From positions 8,111,504 to 8,175,503 of the forward strand of contig NC_088298.1 in NCBI RefSeq assembly GCF_032854445.1: a stretch of DNA of 64,000 bases. Reading direction: 5' to 3'. Positions 23,079-32,555 of the stretch are shown here, in pieces; the stretch's first letter is position 1, and each line of letters begins with the position of its first letter. The position numbers and the translations under genes were made by a program. Source of the DNA: Liolophura sinensis (lineage: Eukaryota > Mollusca > Polyplacophora > Chitonida > Chitonidae). Under the pieces are notes generated by a model. It was not told the origin of the DNA. It saw nothing but the letters and a program-made list of their open reading frames with translations, and did not search any database.

Positions 23079-23421
23079 AGCCGTATAAATATTCGAAAAA
23101 TGAGTTCTACTGAGTCGAGCAATCTTTGTCTCATCCATTTCCCTGTACTTGAGAGTGGTACATGATTTTGTGTCAAATTCATTCTTACACATATAAAAAT
23201 ACGATTGATGGTTTATTTCGGCCACAGTTATCAGCTAACATACATGCAACATTTTATAGGCCATTAGAGAAAATATTGGGGAAAATTTACATTAAATGGG
23301 CTTCTTTCGCTGGGCCTTTAAAGGTCGGGCTAACGGAGAAAACTTCTGCCCATTTTCCAGGTAGGTCGTTTCCCGGGAACTCTACAGTTCTGAAACTTAA
23401 AAACAAAAGAAAAACAATTGA

Positions 23422-23463
23422 TCTCTTAAAAGTCTGATGCTCTACCGAGTAAGCTAACGGGCC
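23422..23463 (-). pseudogene. tRNA-Lys 5' half
   Basis: Duplicate of 19914-19955. Confidence 0.84.
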
Positions 23464-23808
23464 AGCCGTATAAATATTCGAAAACAGATTTCTGCTTTGT
23501 CAAGCAATCTTCGTCTCATTCATTTTCGTGTGCCGAAGAGTTTTGAAAGATATTTTGTAGACTTAGTTCTTAGACATTTAAAAATACGATTGATGGATTA
23601 TTTTGTCGACAATTATCAGCTAACATACATGCAACATTGTGTAGGGCATTAGACAAAATACTGGAAACAATTTCCATTAAAAGGGCTTCTCTCGTTGGGC
23701 TTTTAAACGCCGGGAAAACGGAGAAACCTTCTGCCGATTTTCCAGGTTGATGGTTCCCAAGGAACTTTAAGATTTTGAAATTTAAAAACAAAACAAAAAA
23801 AAAATTGA

Positions 23809-23850
23809 TCCCTTAAAAGTCTGATGCTCCACCGACTGAGATTTCCGGGC
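23809..23850 (-). pseudogene. tRNA-Lys 5' half
   Basis: Duplicate of 20301-20342. Confidence 0.84.
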
Positions 23851-24255
23851 AGCCATATATATAAATATTCAGAAAAAAATTTTCTGCTTAATCAGGCAAT
23901 CTTTGTCTCATTCATTTTCGTGTGTTTAAGAGTGTTGAATGATGTTTTTTAATCTCAGATTTTAGACATATAAAAATACGATTGATGGTTTATTTTGCCG
24001 AAAATTAACAGCTAAAAGACAAAGAATATTGTGTAGGGCATTAGCAAAAAACAGTGAAAATAAATTTGCACTAAATGGCTTTTTTCGCTGGCCCTTCAGA
24101 GGCCGAAAACCCAGAAATCTTCTGCCGATTTTCCAGGTTGATGTTTCCCCGGGAACTTCAAAATTTTGACACTTAAAAAATAAAAGAAAATTTATTGAAA
24201 AAAAACCCAACGGAAAATCAGCTAGGTAGAATGGTGAGAAAAGGGAAAAATAGTA

Positions 24256-24348
24256 CGCCCGAAATAGGACTCGAACCCACTACCCTCAGATGACATCTCA
24301 ATGAGATCTCTTAAAAGTCTGATACTCTACCGACTGAGCTATCCGGGC
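24256..24348 (-). tRNA. trnK-UUU: tRNA-Lys(UUU), intron-containing (variant)
   Basis: Three substitutions relative to its duplicate at 20748 ('aaatagg', 'cactacc', 'gatactc'), in the T stem, at the T-stem/variable-loop edge and in the D arm. It may be decaying. Confidence 0.82.
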
Positions 24349-24743
24349 AGCCGTATGAATAATCGAAAAATGAGTTCTGCTGAGTCGAACAATCTTTGCC
24401 TCATCTATTTCCCTGTACTTGACCGTGGTACATGATTTTGTGTCAAATTCATTTTTACACATATAAAAAAAAAACGATTGATGGTTTATTTTGCCGACAA
24501 TTATCGGCTAAAATTCATGTAATTTTGTGCACGGCATTAGCAAAAACAGTGAGAAGAAATTTGCACTAAATGGGCTTTTTTCGCTGGCCACATTGAAGGC
24601 CGGAAAACCCAGAAAATTTCTGCCGATTTTCCAGGTTGATGTTTCCCCGGGAACTTCAAAATTTTGACATTTACAAACAAAAGAAAATCAATTGAAAATA
24701 AACCAACGGAAAATCAGCTAGGTAGAATGGGGAAAAAATAGTA

Positions 24744-24836
24744 CGCCCGAAATGGGACTCGAACCCACGACCCTCAGATGAAATCTGAATGAGATCTCTT
24801 AAAAGTCTGATGCTCTACCGACTGAGCTATCCGGGC
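24744..24836 (-). tRNA. trnK-UUU: tRNA-Lys(UUU), intron-containing
   Basis: Consensus exons; one change in the intron ('gatgaaatctg'). Confidence 0.95.
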
Positions 24837-25179
24837 AGCCGTTTGAACATTTGAAAAATGAGTTCTACTGAATCGAGCAATCTTTGTCTCATCCATTTCC
24901 CTGTACTTGACAGTGGTACATGATTTTGTGTCGAATTCATTCTTACACATATAAAAATACGATTGATGGTTTATTTCGGCCACAGTTATCAGCTAACATA
25001 CATGCAACATTTTATAGGCCATTAGAGAAAATATTGGGGAAAATTTACATTAAATGGGCTTCTTTCGCTGGGCCTTTAAAGGTCGGGCTAACGGAGAAAA
25101 CTTCTGCCCATTTTCCAGGTAGGTCGTTTCCCGGGAACTCTACAGTTCTGAAACTTAAAAACAAAAGAAAAACAATTGA

Positions 25180-25221
25180 TCTCTTAAAAGTCTGATGCTC
25201 TACCGAGTAAGCTAACCGGCC
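25180..25221 (-). pseudogene. tRNA-Lys 5' half
   Basis: Duplicate of 21671-21712. Confidence 0.84.
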
Positions 25222-25563
25222 AGCCGTATAAATATTCGAAAACAGATTTCTGCTTAGTCAAGCATTCTTCGTCTCATTCATTTTTGTGTGCCGAAGAGTT
25301 TTGAAAGATATTTTCTGGACTTAGTTCTTAAACATTTAAAAATACGATTGATGGTTTATTTTGTCGACAATTATCAGCTAACATACATGCAACATTGTGT
25401 AGGGCATTAGACAAAATACTGGAAACAATTTCCATTAAATGGGCTTCTCTCGTTGGGCTTTTAAACGCCGGGAAAACGGAGAAACCTTCTGCCGATTTTC
25501 CAGGTTGATTGTTCCCAAGAAACTTTAAGATTTGGAAATTTAAAAACAAAAAAAAACAATTGA

Positions 25564-25605
25564 TCCCTTAAAAGTCTGATGCTCCACCGACTGAGATTTC
25601 CGGGC
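25564..25605 (-). pseudogene. tRNA-Lys 5' half
   Basis: Duplicate of 22056-22097. Confidence 0.84.
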
Positions 25606-26009
25606 AGCCATATATATAAATATTCAAAAAAAAACTTCTGCTTAGTCAAGCAATCTTTGTCTCATTCATTTTCGTGTGTTTAAGAGTGTTGAATGATGTT
25701 TTTTAATCTCAGATTTTAGACATATAAAAATACGATTGATAGTTTATTTTGCCGAAAATTAACAGCTAAAAGACAAAGAATATTGTGTAGGGCATTAGCA
25801 AAAACAGTGAAAATAAATTTGCACTAAATGGGCTTTTTTTCGCTGGCCCTTCAGAGGCCGAAAACCCAGAAATCTTCTGCCGATTTTCCAGGTTGATGTT
25901 TCCCGTACAACTTCAAAATTTTGACACTTAAAAATCAAAGAAAATTGATTGAAAAAAAACCCAACGGAAAATCAGGTAGGTAGAATGGTGAGAAAAGGGA
26001 AAAATAGTA

Positions 26010-26102
26010 CGCCCTAAATGGGACTCGAACCCACGACCCTCAGATGACATCTCAATGAGATCTCTTAAAAGTCTGATGCTCTACCGACTGAGCTATCCGG
26101 GC
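26010..26102 (-). tRNA. trnK-UUU: tRNA-Lys(UUU), intron-containing (acceptor mismatch)
   Basis: 'cgccctaaat' creates an A opposite G5 in the acceptor stem; otherwise as its duplicate at 22501. Confidence 0.82.
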
Positions 26103-26495
26103 AGCCGTATGAATATTCGAAAAATGAGTTCTGCTGAGTCGAGCAATCTTTGCCTCATCCATTTCCCTGTACTTGACCGTGGTACATGATTTTGTGTCAA
26201 ATTCATTCTTACACATATAAAAAAAACGATTGATGGTTTATTTTGCCGACAATTATCGGCTGAAATTCATGTAATTTTGTGGACGGCATTAGCAAAAACA
26301 GTGAGAAGAAATTTGCACTAAATGGGCTTTTTTCGCTGGCCACATTGAAGGCCGGAAAACCCAGAAAATTTCTGCCGATTTTCCAGGTTGATTTTTCCCC
26401 GGGAACTTCAAAATTTTGACATTTACAAACAAAAGAAAATCAATTGAAAATAAACCAACGGAAAACCAGCTAGGTAGAATGGGGAAAAATTAGTA

Positions 26496-26588
26496 CGCCC
26501 GAAATGGGACTCAAACCCACGACCCTCAGATGACATCTGAATGAGATCTCGTAAAAGTCTGATGCTCTACCGACTGAGCTATCCGGAC
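26496..26588 (-). tRNA. trnK-UUU: tRNA-Lys(UUU), intron-containing (variant)
   Basis: Same T-loop and acceptor variants as 22986, plus the 'ctcgtaaaag' intron-edge change seen at 11039. Confidence 0.8.
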
Positions 26589-26931
26589 AGCCGTATAAAT
26601 ATTCGAAAAATGAGTTCTACTGAGTCGAGCAATCTTTGTCTCATCCATTTCCCTGTACTTGACAGTGGTACATGATTTTGTGTCAAATTCATTCTTAGAC
26701 ATATAAAAATACGATTGATGGTTTATTTCGGCGACAGTTATCAGCTAACATACATGCAACATTTTATAGGCCATTAGAGAAAATATTGGGGAAAATTTAC
26801 ATTAAATGGGCTTCTTTTGCTGGGCCTTTAAAGGCCGGGCTAACGGAGAAAACTTCTGCCCATTTTCCAGGTAGGTGGTTCCCCGGGAACTTTACAGTTT
26901 TGAAACTTAAAGACATAAGAAAAACAATTGA

Positions 26932-26973
26932 TCTCTTAAAAGTCTGATGCTCTACCGAGTAGGCCAACCGGCC
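26932..26973 (-). pseudogene. tRNA-Lys 5' half
   Basis: 'tctctt' type with 'gtaggccaaccggcc' end. Confidence 0.82.
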
Positions 26974-27316
26974 AGCCGTATAAATAATAGAAAACAGATT
27001 TCTGCTTAGTCAAGCAATCTTTATCTCATTCATTTCCGTGTGCCGAAGAGTGTTGAATGATATTTTGTAGACTGAGTTCTTAGACATATAAAAATATGAT
27101 TGATAGTTTATTTTGCCTACGATTATCAGCTAACATACATACAACATCGTGAAGGGTATTAGACAAAATTATGGAAAAAAATTCCATTAAATGGGCTTTT
27201 TTCACTGGACTTTTAAAGGCCGGGAAAACGGAGAAACCTTCTGCCGACTTTCCAGGTTGATTGTTCCCAAGGAACTTTAAGATTTTGAAATTTAAAAACA
27301 AAAGGAAAACTATTGA

Positions 27317-27358
27317 TCCCTTAAAAGTCTGATGCTCCACCGACTGAGCTATCCGGGC
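27317..27358 (-). pseudogene. tRNA-Lys 5' half
   Basis: 'tccctt' type with an otherwise consensus 5' exon end (ctgagctatccgggc). Confidence 0.84.
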
Positions 27359-27670
27359 AGCCATACATAAATTGGAAAAAAAAGTTCTGCTGAGTCAAGC
27401 AATCTTTGTCTCATTCATTTTCGTGTGTTTAAGAGTGTTGAATAATGTTTTGTCAACTTAGATTTTAGACATATAAAAATACGATTGATGGTTTATTTTG
27501 CCGAAAATTATCGGCTAAAATACATGGAACTTTGTGGAAAGCATTAGCAAAAACAGTGAGAAGAATTTTGCACTCAATGGGCTTTTTTGTTGGCCCTTTA
27601 GAGGCCGGAAAACCCAGGAAATTTCTGCCGATTTTCCGGGTTGATGTTTCCCCGGGAACTTCAAAATTTT

Positions 27671-27860
27671 TTTTTTTTTTTTTTGAATATAAAATAATTT
27701 ATTCCCAATAAACAAATACAGAGTTGACATTATAATACATCAGCCCAATTAAAACAATATCTTTATCACAGTAGATGTGGGCTGTCGTCTTTTTACATTT
27801 ATGCACGGTATATGTATTTACAACAGATCAAGTATTCCATTACAGAAAGAACTTAAGCTT
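27671..27860 (-). mobile_element. LINE-C 3' fragment (5'-truncated insertion)
   Basis: About 170 bp of the LINE-C 3' end plus A tail, flanked by the duplication acttcaaaatttt (27658-27670 and 27861-27873). The insertion is in array spacer at the AAAATTTT site, a standard 5'-truncated LINE insertion. Confidence 0.92.
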
Positions 27861-27952
27861 ACTTCAAAATTTTTAATCTTCAAAACAAAAGAAAATTAAT
27901 TGAAAAAAAAAACAATGGAAAATCAGCTAGGTGGAATGGGGAGAAAAGAGTG

Positions 27953-28045
27953 CGCCTGAAATGGAACACTAGCCCACGACCCTCAGATGACATCTAAATG
28001 AGATCTCTTAAAAGTCTGATGCTCTATCGACTGAGCTATCCGGGC
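27953..28045 (-). pseudogene. tRNA-Lys copy with destroyed B box
   Basis: 93 bases, anticodon region intact, but 'ggaacactagccc' changes the T loop to CTAGTGT and the acceptor 3' strand to TTCAGGC. It shares these with its duplicate at 29909. Not expected to be transcribed well. Confidence 0.85.
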
Positions 28046-28446
28046 AGCCGTATGAATATTCGAAAAATGAGTTCTGCTGAGTCGAGCAATCTTTGTCCCA
28101 TCCATTTCCCTGTACTTGACAGTGGTACATGATTTTGTGTCAAATTCATTCTTAGACATATAAAAATACGATTGATGGTTTATTTTTCCGAAAATTTTCG
28201 GCTAAAATACATGTAATTTTGTGCACGGCATTAGTAAAAACAGTGAGAAGAAATTTGCACTAAATGGGCTTTTTTCGCTGCCCCCATTGGATGCCGGAAA
28301 ACCCAGAAAATTTCTGCCGATTTTCCAGGTTGATGTTTCCCCGGGAACTTCAAAATTTTGACATTTAAATACAAAAGAAAATCAATTGAAAATAAACCAA
28401 CGGAAAATCAGCTAGGTAGAATGGGGAGAAAAGGGAAAAAATAGTA

Positions 28447-28539
28447 CGCCCGAAATGGGACTCGAACCCACGACCCTCAGATGACATCTGAATGAGATCT
28501 CTTAAAAGTCTGATGCTCTACCGACTGAGCTATCCGGGC
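28447..28539 (-). tRNA. trnK-UUU: tRNA-Lys(UUU), intron-containing
   Basis: Exact consensus exons and intron. Confidence 0.97.
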
Positions 28540-28882
28540 AGCCATGTGAATGTTCGAAAAATGAGTTCTGCTGACTCGAGGAATGTTTGTCTCATCCATT
28601 TCCCTGTACTTGACAGTGGTACATGATTTTGTGTCGAATTCATTCTTACACATATATAAAATACGATTGATGGTTTATTTTGCCGACAGTTATCAGCTAA
28701 CATACATGCAACATTTTATAGGCCATTAGAGAAAATATTGGGAAAAATTTGCATTAAATGGGTTTCTTTCGCTCGGACTTTAAAGGTCGGGCTAACGGAG
28801 AAAACTTCTGCCCATTTTCCAGGTAGGTGGTTCCCCGGGAACTGTACAATTCTGAAACTTAAAAACAAAGATAAACAACTGA

Positions 28883-28924
28883 TCTCTTAAAAGTCTGATG
28901 CTCTACCGAGTAAGCTAACCGGCC
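28883..28924 (-). pseudogene. tRNA-Lys 5' half
   Basis: 'tctctt' type, ends ccggcc. Confidence 0.84.
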
Positions 28925-29267
28925 AGCCGTATAAATATTCGAAAACAGATTTCTGCTTAGTCAAGCAATCTTCGTCTCATTCATTTCCGTGTACCGAAGA
29001 GTGTTGAATGATATTTTGTAGACTGAGTTCTTAGACATATAAAAATATGATTGATAGTTTATTTTGCCTACGATTATCAGCTAACATACATACAACATCG
29101 TGAAGGGCATTAGACAAAATTATGGAAAAAAATTCCATTAAATGGGCTTTTTTCACTGGACTTTTAAAGGCCGGGAAAACGGAGAAACCTTCTGCCGACT
29201 TTCCAGGTTGATTGTTCCCAAGGAACTTTAAGATTTTGAAATTTAAAAACAAAAGGAAAACTATTGA

Positions 29268-29309
29268 TCCCTTAAAAGTCTGATGCTCCACCGACTGAGC
29301 TATCCGGGC
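29268..29309 (-). pseudogene. tRNA-Lys 5' half
   Basis: Duplicate of 27317-27358. Confidence 0.84.
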
Positions 29310-29626
29310 AGCCATACATAAATTGGAAAAAAAAGTTCTGCTGAGTCAAGCTTGCAATCTTTGTCTCATTCATTTTCGTGTGTTTAAGAGTGTTGAATAA
29401 TGTTTTGTCAACTTAGATTTTAGACATATAAAAATACGATTGATGGTTTATTTTGCCGAAAATTATCGGCTAAAATACATGGAACTTTGTGGAAAGCATT
29501 AGCAAAAACAGTGAGAAGAATTTTGCACTCAATGGGCTTTTTTTGTTGGCCCTTCAGAGGCCGGAAAACCCAGAAAATTTCTGCCGATTTTCCGGGTTGA
29601 TGTTTCCCCGGGAACTTCAAAATTTT

Positions 29627-29815
29627 TTTTTTTTTTTTTGAATATAAAATAATTTATTCCCAATAAACAAATACAGAGTTGACATTATAATACATCAGCC
29701 CAATTAAAACAATATCTTTATTACAGTAGATGTGGGCTGTCGTCTTTTTACATTTATGCACGGTATATGTATTTACAACAGATCAAGTATTCCATTACAG
29801 AAAGAACTTAAGCTT
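29627..29815 (-). mobile_element. LINE-C 3' fragment (duplicate of the one at 27.7 kb)
   Basis: Same truncation point ('cttaagctt') and same flanking acttcaaaatttt (29614-29626 and 29816-29828), so it is a copy made by array duplication, not a second retrotransposition. Confidence 0.92.
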
Positions 29816-29908
29816 ACTTCAAAATTTTTAATCTTCAAAACAAAAGAAAATTAATTGAAAAAAAAAAACAATGGAAAATCAGCTAGGTGGAATGGGGAGA
29901 AAAGAGTG

Positions 29909-30001
29909 CGCCTGAAATGGAACACTAGCCCACGACCCTCAGATGACATCTAAATGAGATCTCTTAAAAGTCTGATGCTCTATCGACTGAGCTATCCGGG
30001 C
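29909..30001 (-). pseudogene. tRNA-Lys copy with destroyed B box
   Basis: Duplicate of 27953-28045 with the same defects. Confidence 0.85.
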
Positions 30002-30402
30002 AGCCGTATGAATATTCGAAAAATGAGTTCTGCTGAGTCGAGCAATCTTTGTCCCATCCATTTCCCTGTACTTGACAGTGGTACATGATTTTGTGTCAAA
30101 TTCATTCTTAGACAAATAAAAATACGATTGATGGTTTATTTTTCCGAAAATTTTCGGCTAAAATACATGTAATTTTGTGCACGGCATTAGCAAAAACAGT
30201 GAGAAGAAATTTGCACTAAATGGGCTTTTTTCGCTGCCCCCATTGGATGCCGGAAAACCCAGAAAATTTCTGCCGATTTTCCAGGTTGATGTTTCCCCGG
30301 GAACTGTAAAATTTTGACATTTAAATACAAAAGAAAATCAATTGAAAATAAACCAACGGAAAATCAGCTAGGTAGAATGGGGAGAAAAGGGAAAAAATAG
30401 TA

Positions 30403-30495
30403 CGCCCGAAATGGGACTCGAACCCACGACCCTCAGATGACATCTGAATGAGATCTCTTAAAAGTCTGATGCTCTACCGACTGAGCTATCCGGGC
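30403..30495 (-). tRNA. trnK-UUU: tRNA-Lys(UUU), intron-containing
   Basis: Exact consensus exons and intron. Confidence 0.97.
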
Positions 30496-30838
30496 AGCCA
30501 TGTGAATGTTCGAAAAATGAGTTCTGCTGAGTCGAGGAATGTTTGTCTCATCCATTTCCCTGTACTTGACAGTGGTACATGATTTTGTGTCGAATTCATT
30601 CTTACACATATATAAAATACGATTGATGGTTTATTTTGCCGACAGTTATCAGCTAACATACATGCAACATTTTATAGGCCATTAGACAAAATATTGGGGA
30701 AAATTTGCATTAAATGGGTTTCTTTCGCTGGGACTTTAAAGGTCGGGCTAACGGAGAAAACTTCTGCCCATTTTCAAGGTAGGTGGTTCCCCGGGAACTG
30801 TACAATTCTGAAACTTTAAAACAAAGATAAACAACTGA

Positions 30839-30880
30839 TCTCTTAAAAGTCTGATGCTCTACCGAGTAAGCTAACCGGCC
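30839..30880 (-). pseudogene. tRNA-Lys 5' half
   Basis: Duplicate of 28883-28924. Confidence 0.84.
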
Positions 30881-31228
30881 AGCCGTATAAATATTCGAAA
30901 ACAGATTTCTGCTTAGTCAAGCAATCTTCGTCTCATTCATTTCCGTGTACCGAAGAGTGTTGAATGATATTTTGTAGACTGAGTTCTTAGACATATAAAA
31001 ATACGATTGATGGTTTATTTTGTCGACAATTATCAGCTAACATACATACAAGATACATTGTGTAGGGCATTAGACAAAATACTGGAAAAAAATTCCATTA
31101 AATGGTCTTCTTTCTCTGGACTTTTAAACGCCGGGAAAACGGAGAAACCTTCTGCCGACTTTCCAGGTTGATTGTTCCCAAGGAACTTTAAGATTTTGAA
31201 ATTTAAAAAACAAAAGGAAAACTATTGA

Positions 31229-31270
31229 TCCCTTAAAAGTCTGATGCTCCACCGACTGAGCTTTCCGGGC
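31229..31270 (-). pseudogene. tRNA-Lys 5' half
   Basis: 'tccctt' type, ends ctttccgggc. Confidence 0.83.
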
Positions 31271-31672
31271 AGCCATACATAAATTGGAAAAAAAAGTTCT
31301 GCTGAGTCAAGCAATCTTTGTCTCATTCATTTTCGTGTGTTTAAGAGTGTTGAATGATGTTTTGTCAACTTAGATTTTAGACATATAAAAATACGATTGG
31401 TGGTTTATTTTGCCGAAAATTATCGGCTAAAGTACATAAACGACAAAGAATATTGTGTACAGCATTAGCAAAATCAGTGAGAAGAAATTTGCATTAAATG
31501 GGCTTTTTTTGCTGGCCCCATTGAATGCCGGAAAACCCAGAAAATTTCTGCCGATTTTCCAGGTTGATGTTTCCCCGGGAACTTCAAAATTCTGAATCTT
31601 AAAAGCAAAAGAAAATGAATTGAAAAAAAAAACAACGGAAAATCAGCTAGGTGGAATGGTGAGAAAAGATTG

Positions 31673-31765
31673 AGCCTGAAAAGGAACTCGAACCCATGAC
31701 CCTCAGATGACATCTGAATGAGATCTCTTAAAAGTCTGATGCTCTACCGACTGAGCTATCCGGGC
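31673..31765 (-). pseudogene. tRNA-Lys(UUU) copy, acceptor and T-stem mismatches
   Basis: 'agcctgaaaaggaactcg' gives acceptor TTCAGGC against GCCCGGA and a weakened T stem; anticodon and intron are consensus. Confidence 0.75.
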
Positions 31766-32167
31766 AGCCGTATGAATATTCGAAAAAATGAGTTCTGCTG
31801 AGTCGAGCAATCTTTGTCTCATCCATTTCCCTGTACTTGACAGTGGTACATGATTTTGTGTCAAATTCATTCTTACACATATAAAAATACGATTGATGGT
31901 TTATTTTGCCGACAATTATCGGCTAAAATACATGTAATTTTGTGTACGGCATTAACAAAAACAGTGAAAAGAAATTTGCACTTAATGGTCGTTTTTCGCT
32001 GGCTCCATTGGAGGCCGGAAAACCCAGAAAATTTCTGCCGATTTTCCAGGTTGATGTTTCCCCGGGAACTTCAAACATTTAACACTTAAATACAAAAGAA
32101 AATCAATTGAAATTAAACCAACGGAAAATCAGCTAGGTGGAATGGGGAGAAAAGGGAAAAAATAGTA

Positions 32168-32260
32168 CGCCCCAAATGGGACTCGAACCCACGAACCTCA
32201 GATGACATCTGAATGAGATCTCTTAAAAGTCTGATGCTCTACCGACTGAGCTATCCGAGC
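32168..32260 (-). tRNA. trnK-UUU: tRNA-Lys(UUU), intron-containing (variant acceptor)
   Basis: Both acceptor strands are altered (5' GCTCGGA, 3' TTGGGGC), leaving a G-G mismatch; anticodon arm, intron and B box intact. Borderline. Confidence 0.72.
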
Positions 32261-32432
32261 AGCCATGTGAATGTTTGAAAAATGAGTTCTGCTGAGTCGA
32301 GGAATGTTTGTCTCATCCATTTCCCTTTACAAAACTTCAAAATTTTGACACTTAAAACTAAAAAAATTCAATTGAAAGAAAACCAACGGAAAATTAACTA
32401 GGTGGAATAGGGAGAAAAGGGAAAAAATAGTA

Positions 32433-32488
32433 CGCCCGAAATGGGACTCGAACCCACGACCCTCAGATGACATCTGAATGAGATCTCT
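32433..32488 (-). pseudogene. tRNA-Lys 3' part, split by LINE-C
   Basis: 3' exon and most of the intron. The rest of the same gene is at 37686-37737. The intron piece ctgaatgagatctct (32474-32488) is duplicated on the other side. Confidence 0.93.
32474..32488. repeat. LINE-C target-site duplication, left copy
   Basis: ctgaatgagatctct, part of the tRNA-Lys intron. Confidence 0.93.
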
Positions 32489-32555
32489 TTTTTTTTTTTT
32501 TTTTGGAATATAAAATAATTTATTCCCAATAAACAAATACAGAGTTGACATTATA

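Larger units (their letters stand above)
19610..23100 (-). repeat. 3.51-kb higher-order repeat, copy 1
   Basis: Nearly identical to about 23,120-26,610. Landmarks repeat at 3508-3510 bp: tRNAs 20748/24256, 21235/24744, 22501/26010, 22986/26496. Each copy holds four full-length tRNA-Lys genes and four half genes. Confidence 0.9.
23120..26610 (-). repeat. 3.51-kb higher-order repeat, copy 2
   Basis: Duplicate of about 19,610-23,100 in the same orientation. Confidence 0.9.
26995..28945 (-). repeat. 1.956-kb higher-order repeat, copy 1 (carries LINE-C fragment)
   Basis: Matches about 28,950-30,900: tRNAs 27953/29909 and 28447/30403 are each 1956 bp apart, and both copies carry the same truncated LINE-C insertion with the same flanks. 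Confidence 0.9.
28950..30900 (-). repeat. 1.956-kb higher-order repeat, copy 2
   Basis: Duplicate of about 26,995-28,945, including the LINE-C fragment. Confidence 0.9.
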
